Assembly: GCA_003233475.1 (NCBI GenBank)
Contig: QILU01000188.1
Coordinates: forward strand, 1-12,091
Direction: 5' to 3'
DNA length: 12,091 bases
From: Ahrensia sp.
GTDB lineage: Bacteria > Pseudomonadota > Alphaproteobacteria > Rhizobiales > Rhizobiaceae
Below the pieces are notes generated by a model. That model was not told where the DNA came from. It searched no databases and saw nothing but the letters and a program-made list of their open reading frames with translations. Every line of letters starts with the position of its first letter. Position 1 is the first letter of the stretch. A program made the position numbers and the translations under genes. This document shows positions 1 to 7,485 of this stretch, piece after piece.

Positions 1-6
1 CTTATT

Positions 7-83
<77 letters not shown>

Positions 84-140
84 ACAGTTGCGTTTTCACG
101 CTACAGAAATGCGGGTTTCCCGACTAATATTCTTGGCGCA

Positions 141-168
141 TCTATAAGCGTGCTTGGTGGAAAAACAA
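141..168 (-). promoter_or_regulatory. possible promoter of tRNA-fMet
   Basis: On the minus strand a TTGTTT box (168-163) and a TATAGA box (146-141) are 16 bases apart. Transcription would start near 134, leaving a 5' leader of about 50 nt before the mature tRNA. It lies downstream of the terminator of the neighbouring operon (219-243), so the tRNA would need a promoter here. The boxes are imperfect and this is a prediction by eye. Confidence 0.4.
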
Positions 169-218
169 AGGGAAATATTGATAAACCAAAAATTATTTTT
201 ATTTTTAGTCAACTAAGG

Positions 219-243
219 AAAAAAGGCGCATTCTTAGTACGCC
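219..243 (-). terminator. intrinsic terminator of the SDR/methyltransferase operon
   Basis: Read on the minus strand, GGCGTA and TGCGCC form a six-pair stem with one G-U wobble and a 7-nt loop, followed at once by six T. It begins about 50 bases after the SDR gene's stop codon and would separate that operon from tRNA-fMet. The stem is short, but position and T-run are right. Confidence 0.6.
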
Positions 244-295
244 AACAACCAAATCAGCAGAAGAGAACCAGAGTGAAATCTATACTCCCGCCGAA

Positions 296-1219
296 TTATG
301 CGGTATTATTAAAGCGTTTCCTGCTCTCATATACAAATGACTCAATGTCCTGGAAAGGGTTGGAAATAACCGGTATGTAAGCGCCTAATTTCTCCGCAGA
401 CCCCACCAGATACCTTGGTTCTGTCCCCACCATTTTTAAGCCATCCCAATCATCCCAACTCACAAGTTCCGGACGCCCAAAACATTCAGCAATTTTTTGA
501 ATGAACCGACCCAAATGTACGGGAATACCAGATACAACATTAAACAAGCCAGGAACCTGTTTCAAATTCATACCCGCGATTGCAGCTGCGACATGGCGCG
601 TGTGGCAAAAGTCGCGGAACACATCCCCTGATCTTAAATGAAGCGGTTCGTCCTTCATAAAGGTGCGAACAGCGAGGCTTGTAATTCTGTCAGGGTTTTC
701 TAATTCACTAAAAGGAAAAAACAATCGGGAACAATTTACCGACAAACGCCCCTCCTCCTGCATGAGAAGCAGTTGGCGCGTGGTGCGTAGCTTCTCCTGA
801 CCATACAACGTGTTTGGAACTTCCGACGTTTCATCTTCAACCAGTAACTCGTCCCCCCAAGTGTATTCCGCACAAGTACCAGCAAATGAAAAAAATCGCC
901 CTCCCGTTTCACAAAACCGTTCAGCAAACCGAACACTGGAATCCGCCCAATGGGTATTAACTGGGTCCGTCCAATATTTTCTGTGGGCCGTCTCCCATGC
1001 CAAATGAATAATATGCTCTGGCCGAAATTCTTTGAGAATATGATCTATAAATTCATCATCAAGGAAATTCCCCACAAAAGTCTGATAATGAGGAGACGTG
1101 GAAACCTTACGTGAAACTATTGCGAGAGTAAGGTTTTGATGGGCTTGTTTCTGCAACAGATGGTGCAGCAAATAAGTCCCCAGCGCACCACCAGCCCCGG
1201 TGATCAAAATACGGGTCAT
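296..1219 (-). CDS. NAD(P)-dependent extended SDR, probable CDP-4-keto-sugar reductase/epimerase
   Basis: The 307-residue protein is an extended short-chain dehydrogenase. It has a Rossmann motif TGAGGALG at residues 7-14, an IIHLAW strand near 70-75, a catalytic Thr around 115 and the YxxxK pair Tyr139/Lys143. The stretch near residue 200 (SGDVFRDFCHTRHVAAA) resembles the VFRDFxHVxDVAxA region of nucleotide-sugar SDRs that accompany rfbF/rfbG, such as the CDP-abequose synthase group. The likely role is 4-keto reduction of the CDP-6-deoxy sugar made by the divergent operon, the one step with no other candidate in the window. It is second in a minus-strand pair, 44 bases after the methyltransferase gene, and its ribosome site is weak (AAGTGAG). 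Family assignment is firm. The exact substrate, and reductase versus epimerase, are inferred. Confidence 0.85.
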   Translation of the reverse strand: MTRILITGAGGALGTYLLHHLLQKQAHQNLTLAIVSRKVSTSPHYQTFVGNFLDDEFIDHILKEFRPEHIIHLAWETAHRKYWTDPVNTHWADSSVRFAERFCETGGRFFSFAGTCAEYTWGDELLVEDETSEVPNTLYGQEKLRTTRQLLLMQEEGRLSVNCSRLFFPFSELENPDRITSLAVRTFMKDEPLHLRSGDVFRDFCHTRHVAAAIAGMNLKQVPGLFNVVSGIPVHLGRFIQKIAECFGRPELVSWDDWDGLKMVGTEPRYLVGSAEKLGAYIPVISNPFQDIESFVYESRKRFNNTA

Positions 1220-1263
1220 GGCATAGTCTCACTTATCACAGCAGAATAATTTCATATGCAGGT

Positions 1264-1950
1264 TTATAATCGCCCCCACCCATAAGCATGATTATACCAT
1301 TTTGGTTTGCGCAACCTCCCGGCTCTGATCCAGACCGAAATACCAAAGCGATTGTCAAAATTTCTATAGAGCTGAAATTCAGTGGAGCGCAACAAATCAT
1401 CAAATACCTTTTTACAATCCCAAACGGCACTCGTGTCATGCAAAACCATAAAACCACCCTCCTTGATCAAATATTTCATCAAGAAAATATCCTGCCGAAG
1501 GCCGCGGTAGGAATGATCACCATCCACATAAGCAAAATCAACCTGATTGTACCAGGGTTTCAATTTTTCACGAACCGATGGTGCGTGGGAGTCATCAATG
1601 ATTTCACACACGATTTCTGTCTTAATATCTTTCTTTATACGCGCCCAATGATGATGCATCAGATGTTTGCCATCATCCATAATAATAGTTTTTTGAGCGT
1701 CAAAATAATCTCGCATAAATTTCGTCTGCCCTCCAGATGCAATCCCAAGATCAAGTGTTAGTTCCGCACTTTGTAATTCATTGGCAACAAAATCCATAAG
1801 AGAAGCGAACTCGTGCGGATCCTGCTGCAAATAAAGGCCACTTTCCAGAACCGGGTATCCGAAAAAGGCTTCATCACTGGCCCCCTGGGATTTAATCAAT
1901 TCAACAAAATCCGCATGGGAGTATTGGGGTTTGAATTTTGTTTTCGACAT
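1264..1950 (-). CDS. class I SAM-dependent methyltransferase (Methyltransf_24-like)
   Basis: The 228-residue protein has a SAM-binding motif I at residues 67-76 (DLGIASGGQT) and the signature VDFAYVDGDHSY at 137-148, followed by VLHDT near 169-173. This layout is typical of the Methyltransf_24 / CmcI-like class I methyltransferases found in surface-polysaccharide and secondary-metabolite clusters. The ATG at 1950 has a purine-rich GAGAAG upstream at suitable spacing. It is the first gene of the minus-strand operon, with the SDR gene following. It probably O-methylates a sugar or glycan end, though the acceptor cannot be read from sequence. A promoter with good boxes lies upstream at 2027-2055. 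Confidence 0.8.
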   Translation of the reverse strand: MSKTKFKPQYSHADFVELIKSQGASDEAFFGYPVLESGLYLQQDPHEFASLMDFVANELQSAELTLDLGIASGGQTKFMRDYFDAQKTIIMDDGKHLMHHHWARIKKDIKTEIVCEIIDDSHAPSVREKLKPWYNQVDFAYVDGDHSYRGLRQDIFLMKYLIKEGGFMVLHDTSAVWDCKKVFDDLLRSTEFQLYRNFDNRFGISVWIRAGRLRKPKWYNHAYGWGRL

Positions 1951-2026
1951 TTATATTCTTCTCGGGTTAGTGGAAAAAGGTTATCACAATAGGCTTTGCA
2001 CCTCATGTGGACATCAATTGTACCCC

Positions 2027-2055
2027 ATGATAAAAATTCACTTACTGACTATCAA
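2027..2055 (-). promoter_or_regulatory. sigma70-type promoter for the minus-strand methyltransferase/SDR operon
   Basis: On the minus strand TTGATA (2055-2050) and TATCAT (2032-2027) are exactly 17 bases apart, each matching five of six consensus positions. The start would be near 2020, giving a leader of about 70 nt to the ATG at 1950. It lies in the divergent gap between the two sugar operons (1951-2145). I found no equally convincing plus-strand promoter in that gap. Confidence 0.5.
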
Positions 2056-2145
2056 TAAGCTCCAGCTCTAGTTCTCTAAAAAAGGTTGTTTCTTACTTGC
2101 AGGCATAAGGGGTTTGCGAGGCCAAGGTCAAATAAATTTGTTAAA

Positions 2146-3003
2146 ATGCACGAGTTCACCCCGGTTTACTTGCTCAGAAAAGGAAATCCGCCCCCATGGG
2201 CGCGCGCTTTTTTTGCTTCATTTTTTGACAATGATCCAGGCAAAGACATCCCGTTGATTGTGCTTTGCAAAGGCTATGAGTCTACTAAAAGTCCACCGGA
2301 GGTGAACGCACTTCTTCCCACTCAAATAAACCGCATACAATTGCAGTTTGTCAGCGATGATGGAGTTGATCTGACAGCTTATCAGAAACTTTGTGAAAGA
2401 TCACCGAAATCCAATTTCTTATTTCTTAATTCCCATAGCCGGCTCCAAAAGCCCGATTGGTACGTGCTTTTTTCCTTAGGACTGAAGAAGGTTGGTAAGA
2501 AAGGGGTTGTCGGAGCGAGCGGCTCCTGGGAAACACCTGATCCAAAAAATATTAAATTCCCCAACCCCCATATCAGGACAAACGCATTTTTAATTCATGC
2601 AAGAACCTATCTGGACCTTTCTAAGAACAAGGTCGGCACCCGCAATGAGTGCCTTGCCTTTGAAGCTGGCAAAACCAATCTGACAAACCAGGTGCTTCAA
2701 AATGGAGGGGCAGCACTTATCATCAATGGCAATGGCCAACTGTTTTCACCGGAAGATTGGCCAAAAAGCCAGACATTCCGGTTGATGGATCAAGAACAAT
2801 TATTGGTTTTTGACAACCGCTCAGCAAAATATCATCACGGGACAAAAAAACGCCGTTGGCACCACGCCACGGCCAGTTGGGGAGAGCGCGCCGCGCCCTC
2901 TTCCCTTATGTTGCAAACATTTCTATCAAGAGTGATATGGGCAAAGGTATTAAATTACGGATACAAATTTCCACTGCTTTCCCGGATAACAAATTGGAAA
3001 TAA
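2146..3003 (+). CDS. glycosyltransferase-like protein of an unnamed surface-polysaccharide family
   Basis: From the ATG at 2146 the product has 285 residues. Visible motifs are FLNSHSRL (93-100), GASGSWE (123-129), TNAFLI (145-150), a FEAGKTNLT stretch (172-180), DWPKSQTFR (204-212) and QEQLLVFDN (216-224). This order recalls a conserved family, usually labelled hypothetical or glycosyltransferase, that I associate with alphaproteobacterial O-antigen loci (recall, not a search). No classical DXD pair is obvious, so catalysis is unproven. The reading frame is open from a TTG at 2086, which would add 20 residues. ATG 2146 is preferred because the homology-like part (PVYLLRKGN) begins just after it, but it lacks a good ribosome site, so the start is uncertain. 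It is first in the plus-strand operon, with a 4-base gap to the next gene. Confidence 0.7.
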   Translation: MHEFTPVYLLRKGNPPPWARAFFASFFDNDPGKDIPLIVLCKGYESTKSPPEVNALLPTQINRIQLQFVSDDGVDLTAYQKLCERSPKSNFLFLNSHSRLQKPDWYVLFSLGLKKVGKKGVVGASGSWETPDPKNIKFPNPHIRTNAFLIHARTYLDLSKNKVGTRNECLAFEAGKTNLTNQVLQNGGAALIINGNGQLFSPEDWPKSQTFRLMDQEQLLVFDNRSAKYHHGTKKRRWHHATASWGERAAPSSLMLQTFLSRVIWAKVLNYGYKFPLLSRITNWK

Positions 3004-3007
3004 AACC

Positions 3008-3823
3008 GTGGCTGACGTAACAATAGGAATTCCTGTCTACAATGGCGCGTTGATGATTGAAGAGGCTCTGAAAGGGCTGCTGAATGGCTCCTATCGTGAT
3101 ATTAAAATCATCGTTTCCGACAACGCTTCAACAGATGATACGGCTGATCGAGTTAACCGGATTGCGAAAACCGACAAGCGGGTAACTCTCATTCGTCAGA
3201 GCGAAAATCTTGGCCCGGTAAAAAACTTTCTTTTTGTTGCCGCGCAAGCCGAAACACCCTTTTTCCTCTGGCGCGCCCATGACGATATTAGCGATGATAA
3301 TTTTATTGAGGTCTTACGAGAGAAGTTGCTGGAAAACCCTTCTGCGGTTCTTGCAGCTCCAAAAGTAATCACACGCAAACCCAAGGGCGATAACCCGCGA
3401 CCGTTCAATCCCATCCTTGCCAAAAACCAATATACCGGTTGGAAGAATGGCCTTTCCAAGGCGCATGCAGGATGGATGTATGGAATGTTTCGCACCAAAT
3501 TTGCCCAAAACAGTGTCCAATTTGTTGAGCGCCATTACCCTCATATTTGGGGCTGGGATATGCTGGTAATCCTTGAAACGCTATTGACAAATACAGTGAT
3601 TGGCACAAATAAAACCACTTTTTATCATCGGCTCAGCCCCAAACCTGATGCACAGTATCAGTTTTCAAAAAAGCAGCTTCGCCAGATAGCCCGTGATTTT
3701 TATAAATGCGGCAAACAATTGGCAAATCAATATGAGATTACTGGCAAAGAACAGTTGAGCTACCGTATCAAATTGTTGCGCTATGTGTTCCAACGAGTCA
3801 CCCGCTGGCAGCGATTAATATAG
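3008..3823 (+). CDS. family 2 glycosyltransferase
   Basis: The 271-residue protein is a GT-A fold glycosyltransferase of family GT2. The nucleotide-binding start is IPVYNG (residues 8-13), the diphosphate-contacting motif is SDNASTDDT (37-45), and the metal site is the acidic HDD at 91-93, where DXD normally lies. The start codon is GTG, with a weak TGGA-type ribosome site inside the tail of the preceding gene. No membrane segment is evident, so it probably acts on the cytoplasmic face of the inner membrane on a lipid-linked acceptor. It lies between the unnamed glycosyltransferase-like gene and rfbF and may transfer the CDP-activated deoxy sugar made downstream. Donor and acceptor are inferred from context only. 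Confidence 0.88.
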   Translation: MADVTIGIPVYNGALMIEEALKGLLNGSYRDIKIIVSDNASTDDTADRVNRIAKTDKRVTLIRQSENLGPVKNFLFVAAQAETPFFLWRAHDDISDDNFIEVLREKLLENPSAVLAAPKVITRKPKGDNPRPFNPILAKNQYTGWKNGLSKAHAGWMYGMFRTKFAQNSVQFVERHYPHIWGWDMLVILETLLTNTVIGTNKTTFYHRLSPKPDAQYQFSKKQLRQIARDFYKCGKQLANQYEITGKEQLSYRIKLLRYVFQRVTRWQRLI

Positions 3824-3849
3824 GTATAAAGAAGAGAAAAGTATTGAAG

Positions 3850-4617
3850 ATGAAAGCAGTTATTCTCGCCGGAGGGCTTGGCACCCGCCTCGCCGAAGAA
3901 ACAGAAATCCGTCCCAAGCCCATGGTCGAGATCGGCGGCAAACCAATCCTGTGGCATATTATGAAAATATATGCAGGTTTTGGAATCACTGACTTTATCA
4001 TTTGCCTTGGCTACAAAGGCTACCAGATCAAAGAATATTTCATCAATTATTACCGCCACAACGCTGATGTGACTGTGAACACAGCCAGTGGAGATGTGAA
4101 GTTGCATGGCGCGCCCAGCGAAAATTGGAACATAACACTCGTTGACACTGGCCACGATACCATGACCGGAGGACGTCTTAAACGCATTTCATCCTATTTG
4201 GGCGAAGAAGATTTCTTCATGACCTATGGCGATGGTGTCTCCTCCATAAATCTGGAAGAGCTGCTCAAAACCCACAAAAAAAGCGAACGCCTTGCCACAA
4301 TTACCGCGGTTACACCCCCCGGCCGGTTTGGTGCTCTCGAAATCAAAAAGGGATTGATTACAGGATTTAAGGAAAAGCCCGAAGGGGATGGCGGAAAAAT
4401 TAACGGCGGCTTTTTTGTCCTTTCCCCCAAGATCATTGACTATATTGATGGTGATGAAACTGTTTGGGAGGCTGATCCTTTAACCAGGTTGGTCGCTGAT
4501 CAGCAATTAACCTGTTATGTGCATGAGGGGTTTTGGCAACCCATGGATACACTGCGAGAAAAAATATTATTGGAAGCCCTTTGGTCAAAAGGCAATCCGC
4601 CGTGGAAAACCTGGTAA
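3850..4617 (+). CDS. rfbF: glucose-1-phosphate cytidylyltransferase
   Basis: The enzyme joins CTP and glucose-1-phosphate to give CDP-glucose and pyrophosphate, the entry step to CDP-linked deoxy sugars. The 255-residue product matches RfbF closely along its length. It has GGLGTR at 8-13, RPKPMVEIGGKP at 21-32 with the nucleotide-site Lys23, GYKGYQIKEYF, VDTGHDTMTGGRLKR, a TYGDGV acidic site, TPPGRFGAL, NGGFFVL and GFWQPMDTLREK near the end. The start is the ATG at 3850; a TTG two codons earlier is in frame but the RfbF family begins MKAVILAGG. The stop codon overlaps the rfbG start by one base (TAATG), suggesting translational coupling. Confidence 0.96.
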   Translation: MKAVILAGGLGTRLAEETEIRPKPMVEIGGKPILWHIMKIYAGFGITDFIICLGYKGYQIKEYFINYYRHNADVTVNTASGDVKLHGAPSENWNITLVDTGHDTMTGGRLKRISSYLGEEDFFMTYGDGVSSINLEELLKTHKKSERLATITAVTPPGRFGALEIKKGLITGFKEKPEGDGGKINGGFFVLSPKIIDYIDGDETVWEADPLTRLVADQQLTCYVHEGFWQPMDTLREKILLEALWSKGNPPWKTW

Positions 4618-5696
4618 TGTCAGTTACAAACCCTTCATCTGATTTTTGGGCTGGCCGGAATGTTCTTCTCACAGGCCATACCGGGTTCAAGGGAGCATGG
4701 CTGGCCCAATGGCTTCATCATTTGGGCGCCAATGTAACAGGTCTTTCTGATGCCCCCCTCTCCGGGCAATCTCTTTATACAAAATTGGGAACAAACGTTT
4801 TTCAACGCGAAATATTTGCCGATATTCGCAACGAACAAGCCACCCAAGATGCAATTCTAGACTGCAAACCTAACATCGTCATGCACTTAGCCGCCCAATC
4901 CCTCGTTCGATATTCATTTAATAACCCCATTGAAACGATGGCCACCAACATTATGGGGACGGCCCATATCCTCAATGCAATACGTGAAGTGCCTTCCTGC
5001 AAAGCAGTGGTCTGCATCACCAGCGATAAATGTTACGAAAACCGGGAGTGGGTTTGGCCCTATCGGGAAAATGACCCTATGGGCGGCCACGACCCCTATT
5101 CAAGTTCAAAGGGAGCAGCAGAGCTGGTCATCTCTTCTTTTCGTAACTCGTATTTTTCACAACCAGGCACCCAAATCGCATCCGCCCGGGCAGGCAATGT
5201 GATTGGTGGCGGTGATTGGGCACAGGACCGTCTCATTCCCGACTGCATACGAGCTTTCGAGAATGATGAGGGCGTAGAAATTCGCAACCCCGCCGCAACC
5301 CGCCCCTGGCAACATGTGCTTGAGCCTCTAAGCGGCTACTTAATTCTTGCAGAAAGACTAGCCAACAAGCCAACGAAATATGACGAAGGTTGGAATTTTG
5401 GACCCAACGCATGTGATGTAAAGCCGGTGGAAGATTTGGCCAATCAATTAACACATCTATGGGGAGGAAGTGCGCGCTGGTCGCTCGCAAAAGGAGCTCA
5501 ACCCCACGAGGCTACAGCACTTAATGTAGACGCCTCTAAAGCCCGCCATCGCCTTAACTGGGCTCCAAAACTTTCTCTCGAACAAGCCCTTTCCTGGACC
5601 GTCAATTGGCATCAAAGAATTCAAGCCGGAGAAACAGCACGAAGCTTATGTCTCGAACAAATAGAGCAATACACAGCCCTGACTGGCGAGGGTTGA
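4617..5696 (+). CDS. rfbG: CDP-glucose 4,6-dehydratase
   Basis: The enzyme converts CDP-glucose to CDP-4-keto-6-deoxyglucose using bound NAD. The 359-residue product is an extended SDR with TGHTGFKG at residues 19-26, the dehydratase triad TSDK (135-138, with the Asp-Lys pair specific to the CDP-glucose type), the neighbouring CYENREW, and YSSSK with Tyr161/Lys165. Further family marks are MHLAAQSLVRYS and the AGNVIGGGDWAQDRLIPD stretch. Length equals that of known RfbG proteins. The frame is open upstream to 4533, but the ATG at 4617 overlaps the rfbF stop by one base and gives the family's usual N-terminus. Confidence 0.96.
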   Translation: MSVTNPSSDFWAGRNVLLTGHTGFKGAWLAQWLHHLGANVTGLSDAPLSGQSLYTKLGTNVFQREIFADIRNEQATQDAILDCKPNIVMHLAAQSLVRYSFNNPIETMATNIMGTAHILNAIREVPSCKAVVCITSDKCYENREWVWPYRENDPMGGHDPYSSSKGAAELVISSFRNSYFSQPGTQIASARAGNVIGGGDWAQDRLIPDCIRAFENDEGVEIRNPAATRPWQHVLEPLSGYLILAERLANKPTKYDEGWNFGPNACDVKPVEDLANQLTHLWGGSARWSLAKGAQPHEATALNVDASKARHRLNWAPKLSLEQALSWTVNWHQRIQAGETARSLCLEQIEQYTALTGEG

Positions 5697-5705
5697 AGGA
5701 TAATA

Positions 5706-6938
5706 ATGAAAAATTTTACCTGCAGAGCTTGCGAAAGCAGTAAACTAACCAGTTTCCTTGACCTGGGTATAACCCCTCTCTCAAACGCAATAGTGCCTTT
5801 TAACGAGGGAGACAAAGGCGAAATCTGTTACCCGCTCCATGCTTTTATCTGCGCAAATTGTTTTCTTGTACAACTTGGCGAATTTGAATCCCCCGAAAAT
5901 ATTTTTTCTAACGATTATGTTTATTTTTCCTCCTTCTCCTCCAGTTGGCTAGCTCACGCAAAACAATATTCCACAATGATGGTTGATAGATTTAATCTGG
6001 AGCAGGACAGCCATGTCGCTGAAGTTGCGAGCAATGACGGCTATCTGCTCCAATGGTTCAAAAAAGCAGGATTAAAAGTTACCGGAATTGAGCCTGCAGG
6101 AAACTGCGCCGAAGCCGCCCGTAAAATCGGGGTACACACCCTCAGTGAGTTTTTTGGCGAAATGACAGCCAAAGAAATTGCCCGGCAACGGGGCAAAGCC
6201 GATGTCATTGCAGCCAATAATGTTCTAGCTCACGTACCGAATATCCTTGATTTCTTGGCAGGGTTTAAGGAACTGCTGAAACCGCAAGGGGTCGCTACTT
6301 TTGAATTTCCCCATCTATTGAATTTAATGGAATTGAACCAATTCGACACGATTTACCATGAACATTTCTCTTACCTCGCATTACGGCCCGTCATGAATGT
6401 TTTAGCAAAAGTTGGATTGCGGGTATTCGACGTGGAAGAATGGTCAACCCACGGGGGCTCATTACGCTTATTTGTATGTCAGGAGGATGCCGACCATTCC
6501 CCTATGGCAAGTGTTAAAGCAATTTTGGCAAAAGAAACCAAAGCCGGGCTTTACAATTTAGCCACCTACCAGGACTTCACTGAAAATGTAAGAAACATCA
6601 AAGACGGTCTCCTGCAGTTTTTAATTACTGCACGAAAAGAGAAGAAGAATGTAGTCGCCTACGGAGCCGCAGCCAAAGGAGCCACCTTGCTGAATTATTG
6701 CGGTGTTGGCCAAGAATATATTAGCTATATCGTTGACAAGAATCCCAACAAACAACAACGCTTTTTCCCGGGCGTTAGGATACCAATTCACCCGGTGGAA
6801 AAACTACTCACCGACAACCCGGATTATATTTTAATACTCCCTTGGAATTTAAAGGAAGAAATCAGCCGACAATTGCGTGATGATGGTGTAAGTGCAAAAT
6901 TCGTAACGGCAATCCCTGAATTATCTGTGCAGTCATGA
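5706..6938 (+). CDS. NDP-hexose C-methyltransferase (TylC3/TcaB9-like)
   Basis: The 410-residue protein has the three-part build of sugar C-methyltransferases: an N-terminal zinc site with Cys6, Cys9, Cys49 and Cys52, a central SAM domain with EVASNDGYLL at 105-114, and a C-terminal domain containing GAAAKGATLLN. The segment TIYHEHFSYL (Tyr217, Glu219, His220) matches the catalytic region of the 3-C-methyltransferase TcaB9, and HVPN supplies a further conserved His near 176. It should methylate C3 of the CDP-4-keto-6-deoxy sugar next to the keto group. A strong AAGGA ribosome site (5696-5700) lies 5 bases before the ATG. The stop overlaps the next start (ATGA). Family is firm; methylation at C3 is the family norm and is not proven here. 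Confidence 0.92.
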   Translation: MKNFTCRACESSKLTSFLDLGITPLSNAIVPFNEGDKGEICYPLHAFICANCFLVQLGEFESPENIFSNDYVYFSSFSSSWLAHAKQYSTMMVDRFNLEQDSHVAEVASNDGYLLQWFKKAGLKVTGIEPAGNCAEAARKIGVHTLSEFFGEMTAKEIARQRGKADVIAANNVLAHVPNILDFLAGFKELLKPQGVATFEFPHLLNLMELNQFDTIYHEHFSYLALRPVMNVLAKVGLRVFDVEEWSTHGGSLRLFVCQEDADHSPMASVKAILAKETKAGLYNLATYQDFTENVRNIKDGLLQFLITARKEKKNVVAYGAAAKGATLLNYCGVGQEYISYIVDKNPNKQQRFFPGVRIPIHPVEKLLTDNPDYILILPWNLKEEISRQLRDDGVSAKFVTAIPELSVQS

Positions 6939-7480
6939 AATTCACCCCCCTGGAAATTGATGGTGTTTTTCTCATTGAATTGGCTCGACAAGAAGATGAA
7001 CGAGGATTCTTTGCCCGTAGTTTTTGCAAAAAAACCTTCAAAAGCATGGGCCTTTGGCATGACTTTCCCCAACACAATCTTTCCTTCAACAAATCAAAGG
7101 GTACGGTTCGTGGAATGCACTACCAACTTCCCCCTCATGAAGAGGTAAAAATCGTGCATTGTCTTGATGGTGTTATCGATGATGTGATCATTGATCTTCG
7201 CCCCAATTCAAGCTCATTCGGGGAATTATTACGCATAGAATTAAGTAAAGAAAACCAACACTCATTATATATCCCCGCCGGCTTTGCCCACGGCTTCCAG
7301 ACTCTAACGGATACAACACTGGTATCGTATATGATGGGAAGTGAGTACCACTCTGAAAGCAATATGGGATTTCGATGGAATGACCCGGCGTTCCAAATTC
7401 AATGGCAACATCCCATCACTCAGATTTCAAAAAAAGATTCTTCCTTCCCCGATTATCAACCCGTTTCTAAAGAACAGTAA
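6935..7480 (+). CDS. RmlC-type 5-(or 3,5-)epimerase for the CDP-4-keto sugar
   Basis: The 181-residue cupin matches dTDP-4-dehydrorhamnose 3,5-epimerase in length and motifs: DERGFFAR at 21-28, RGMHYQ with catalytic His62, GVIDDVIIDLR, IPAGFAHGFQTL, and the paired tyrosines Tyr132 and Tyr138 before RWNDP. His62/Tyr132/Tyr138 align with His63/Tyr133/Tyr139 of RmlC. It inverts C5, and perhaps C3, through the 4-keto group. If the substrate already carries a methyl on C3, only C5 can be inverted. Its place after a C-methyltransferase in a CDP-sugar operon argues for a CDP and not a dTDP substrate, so rfbC/rmlC is avoided as a symbol. It starts inside the stop of the preceding gene. Confidence 0.9.
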   Translation: MKFTPLEIDGVFLIELARQEDERGFFARSFCKKTFKSMGLWHDFPQHNLSFNKSKGTVRGMHYQLPPHEEVKIVHCLDGVIDDVIIDLRPNSSSFGELLRIELSKENQHSLYIPAGFAHGFQTLTDTTLVSYMMGSEYHSESNMGFRWNDPAFQIQWQHPITQISKKDSSFPDYQPVSKEQ

Positions 7481-7485
7481 CAATT

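Noticed and set aside
84..140. Attachment site or direct repeat at the tRNA end marking an integrated element
   Set aside because: I found no duplicate of the tRNA 3' end near 5S and no integrase or transposase gene.
150..380. Plus-strand open frame overlapping the SDR gene's 3' end
   Set aside because: It has no ribosome site or recognisable protein content and overlaps the tRNA promoter region, the terminator and the end of a well-supported gene.
3781..4155. Minus-strand open frame across the start of rfbF
   Set aside because: It is antisense to a strongly conserved enzyme and shows no family motifs; it reflects codon bias of the real gene.
4533..4616. Longer N-terminus for rfbG starting inside rfbF
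   Set aside because: It would add 28 residues unlike the family. The ATG at 4617, coupled to the rfbF stop, gives the normal RfbG start.
6935..7480. dTDP-L-rhamnose pathway (rmlC) assignment
   Set aside because: No rmlA, rmlB or rmlD is present. The upstream genes make CDP sugars, so a rhamnose role is not supported here.
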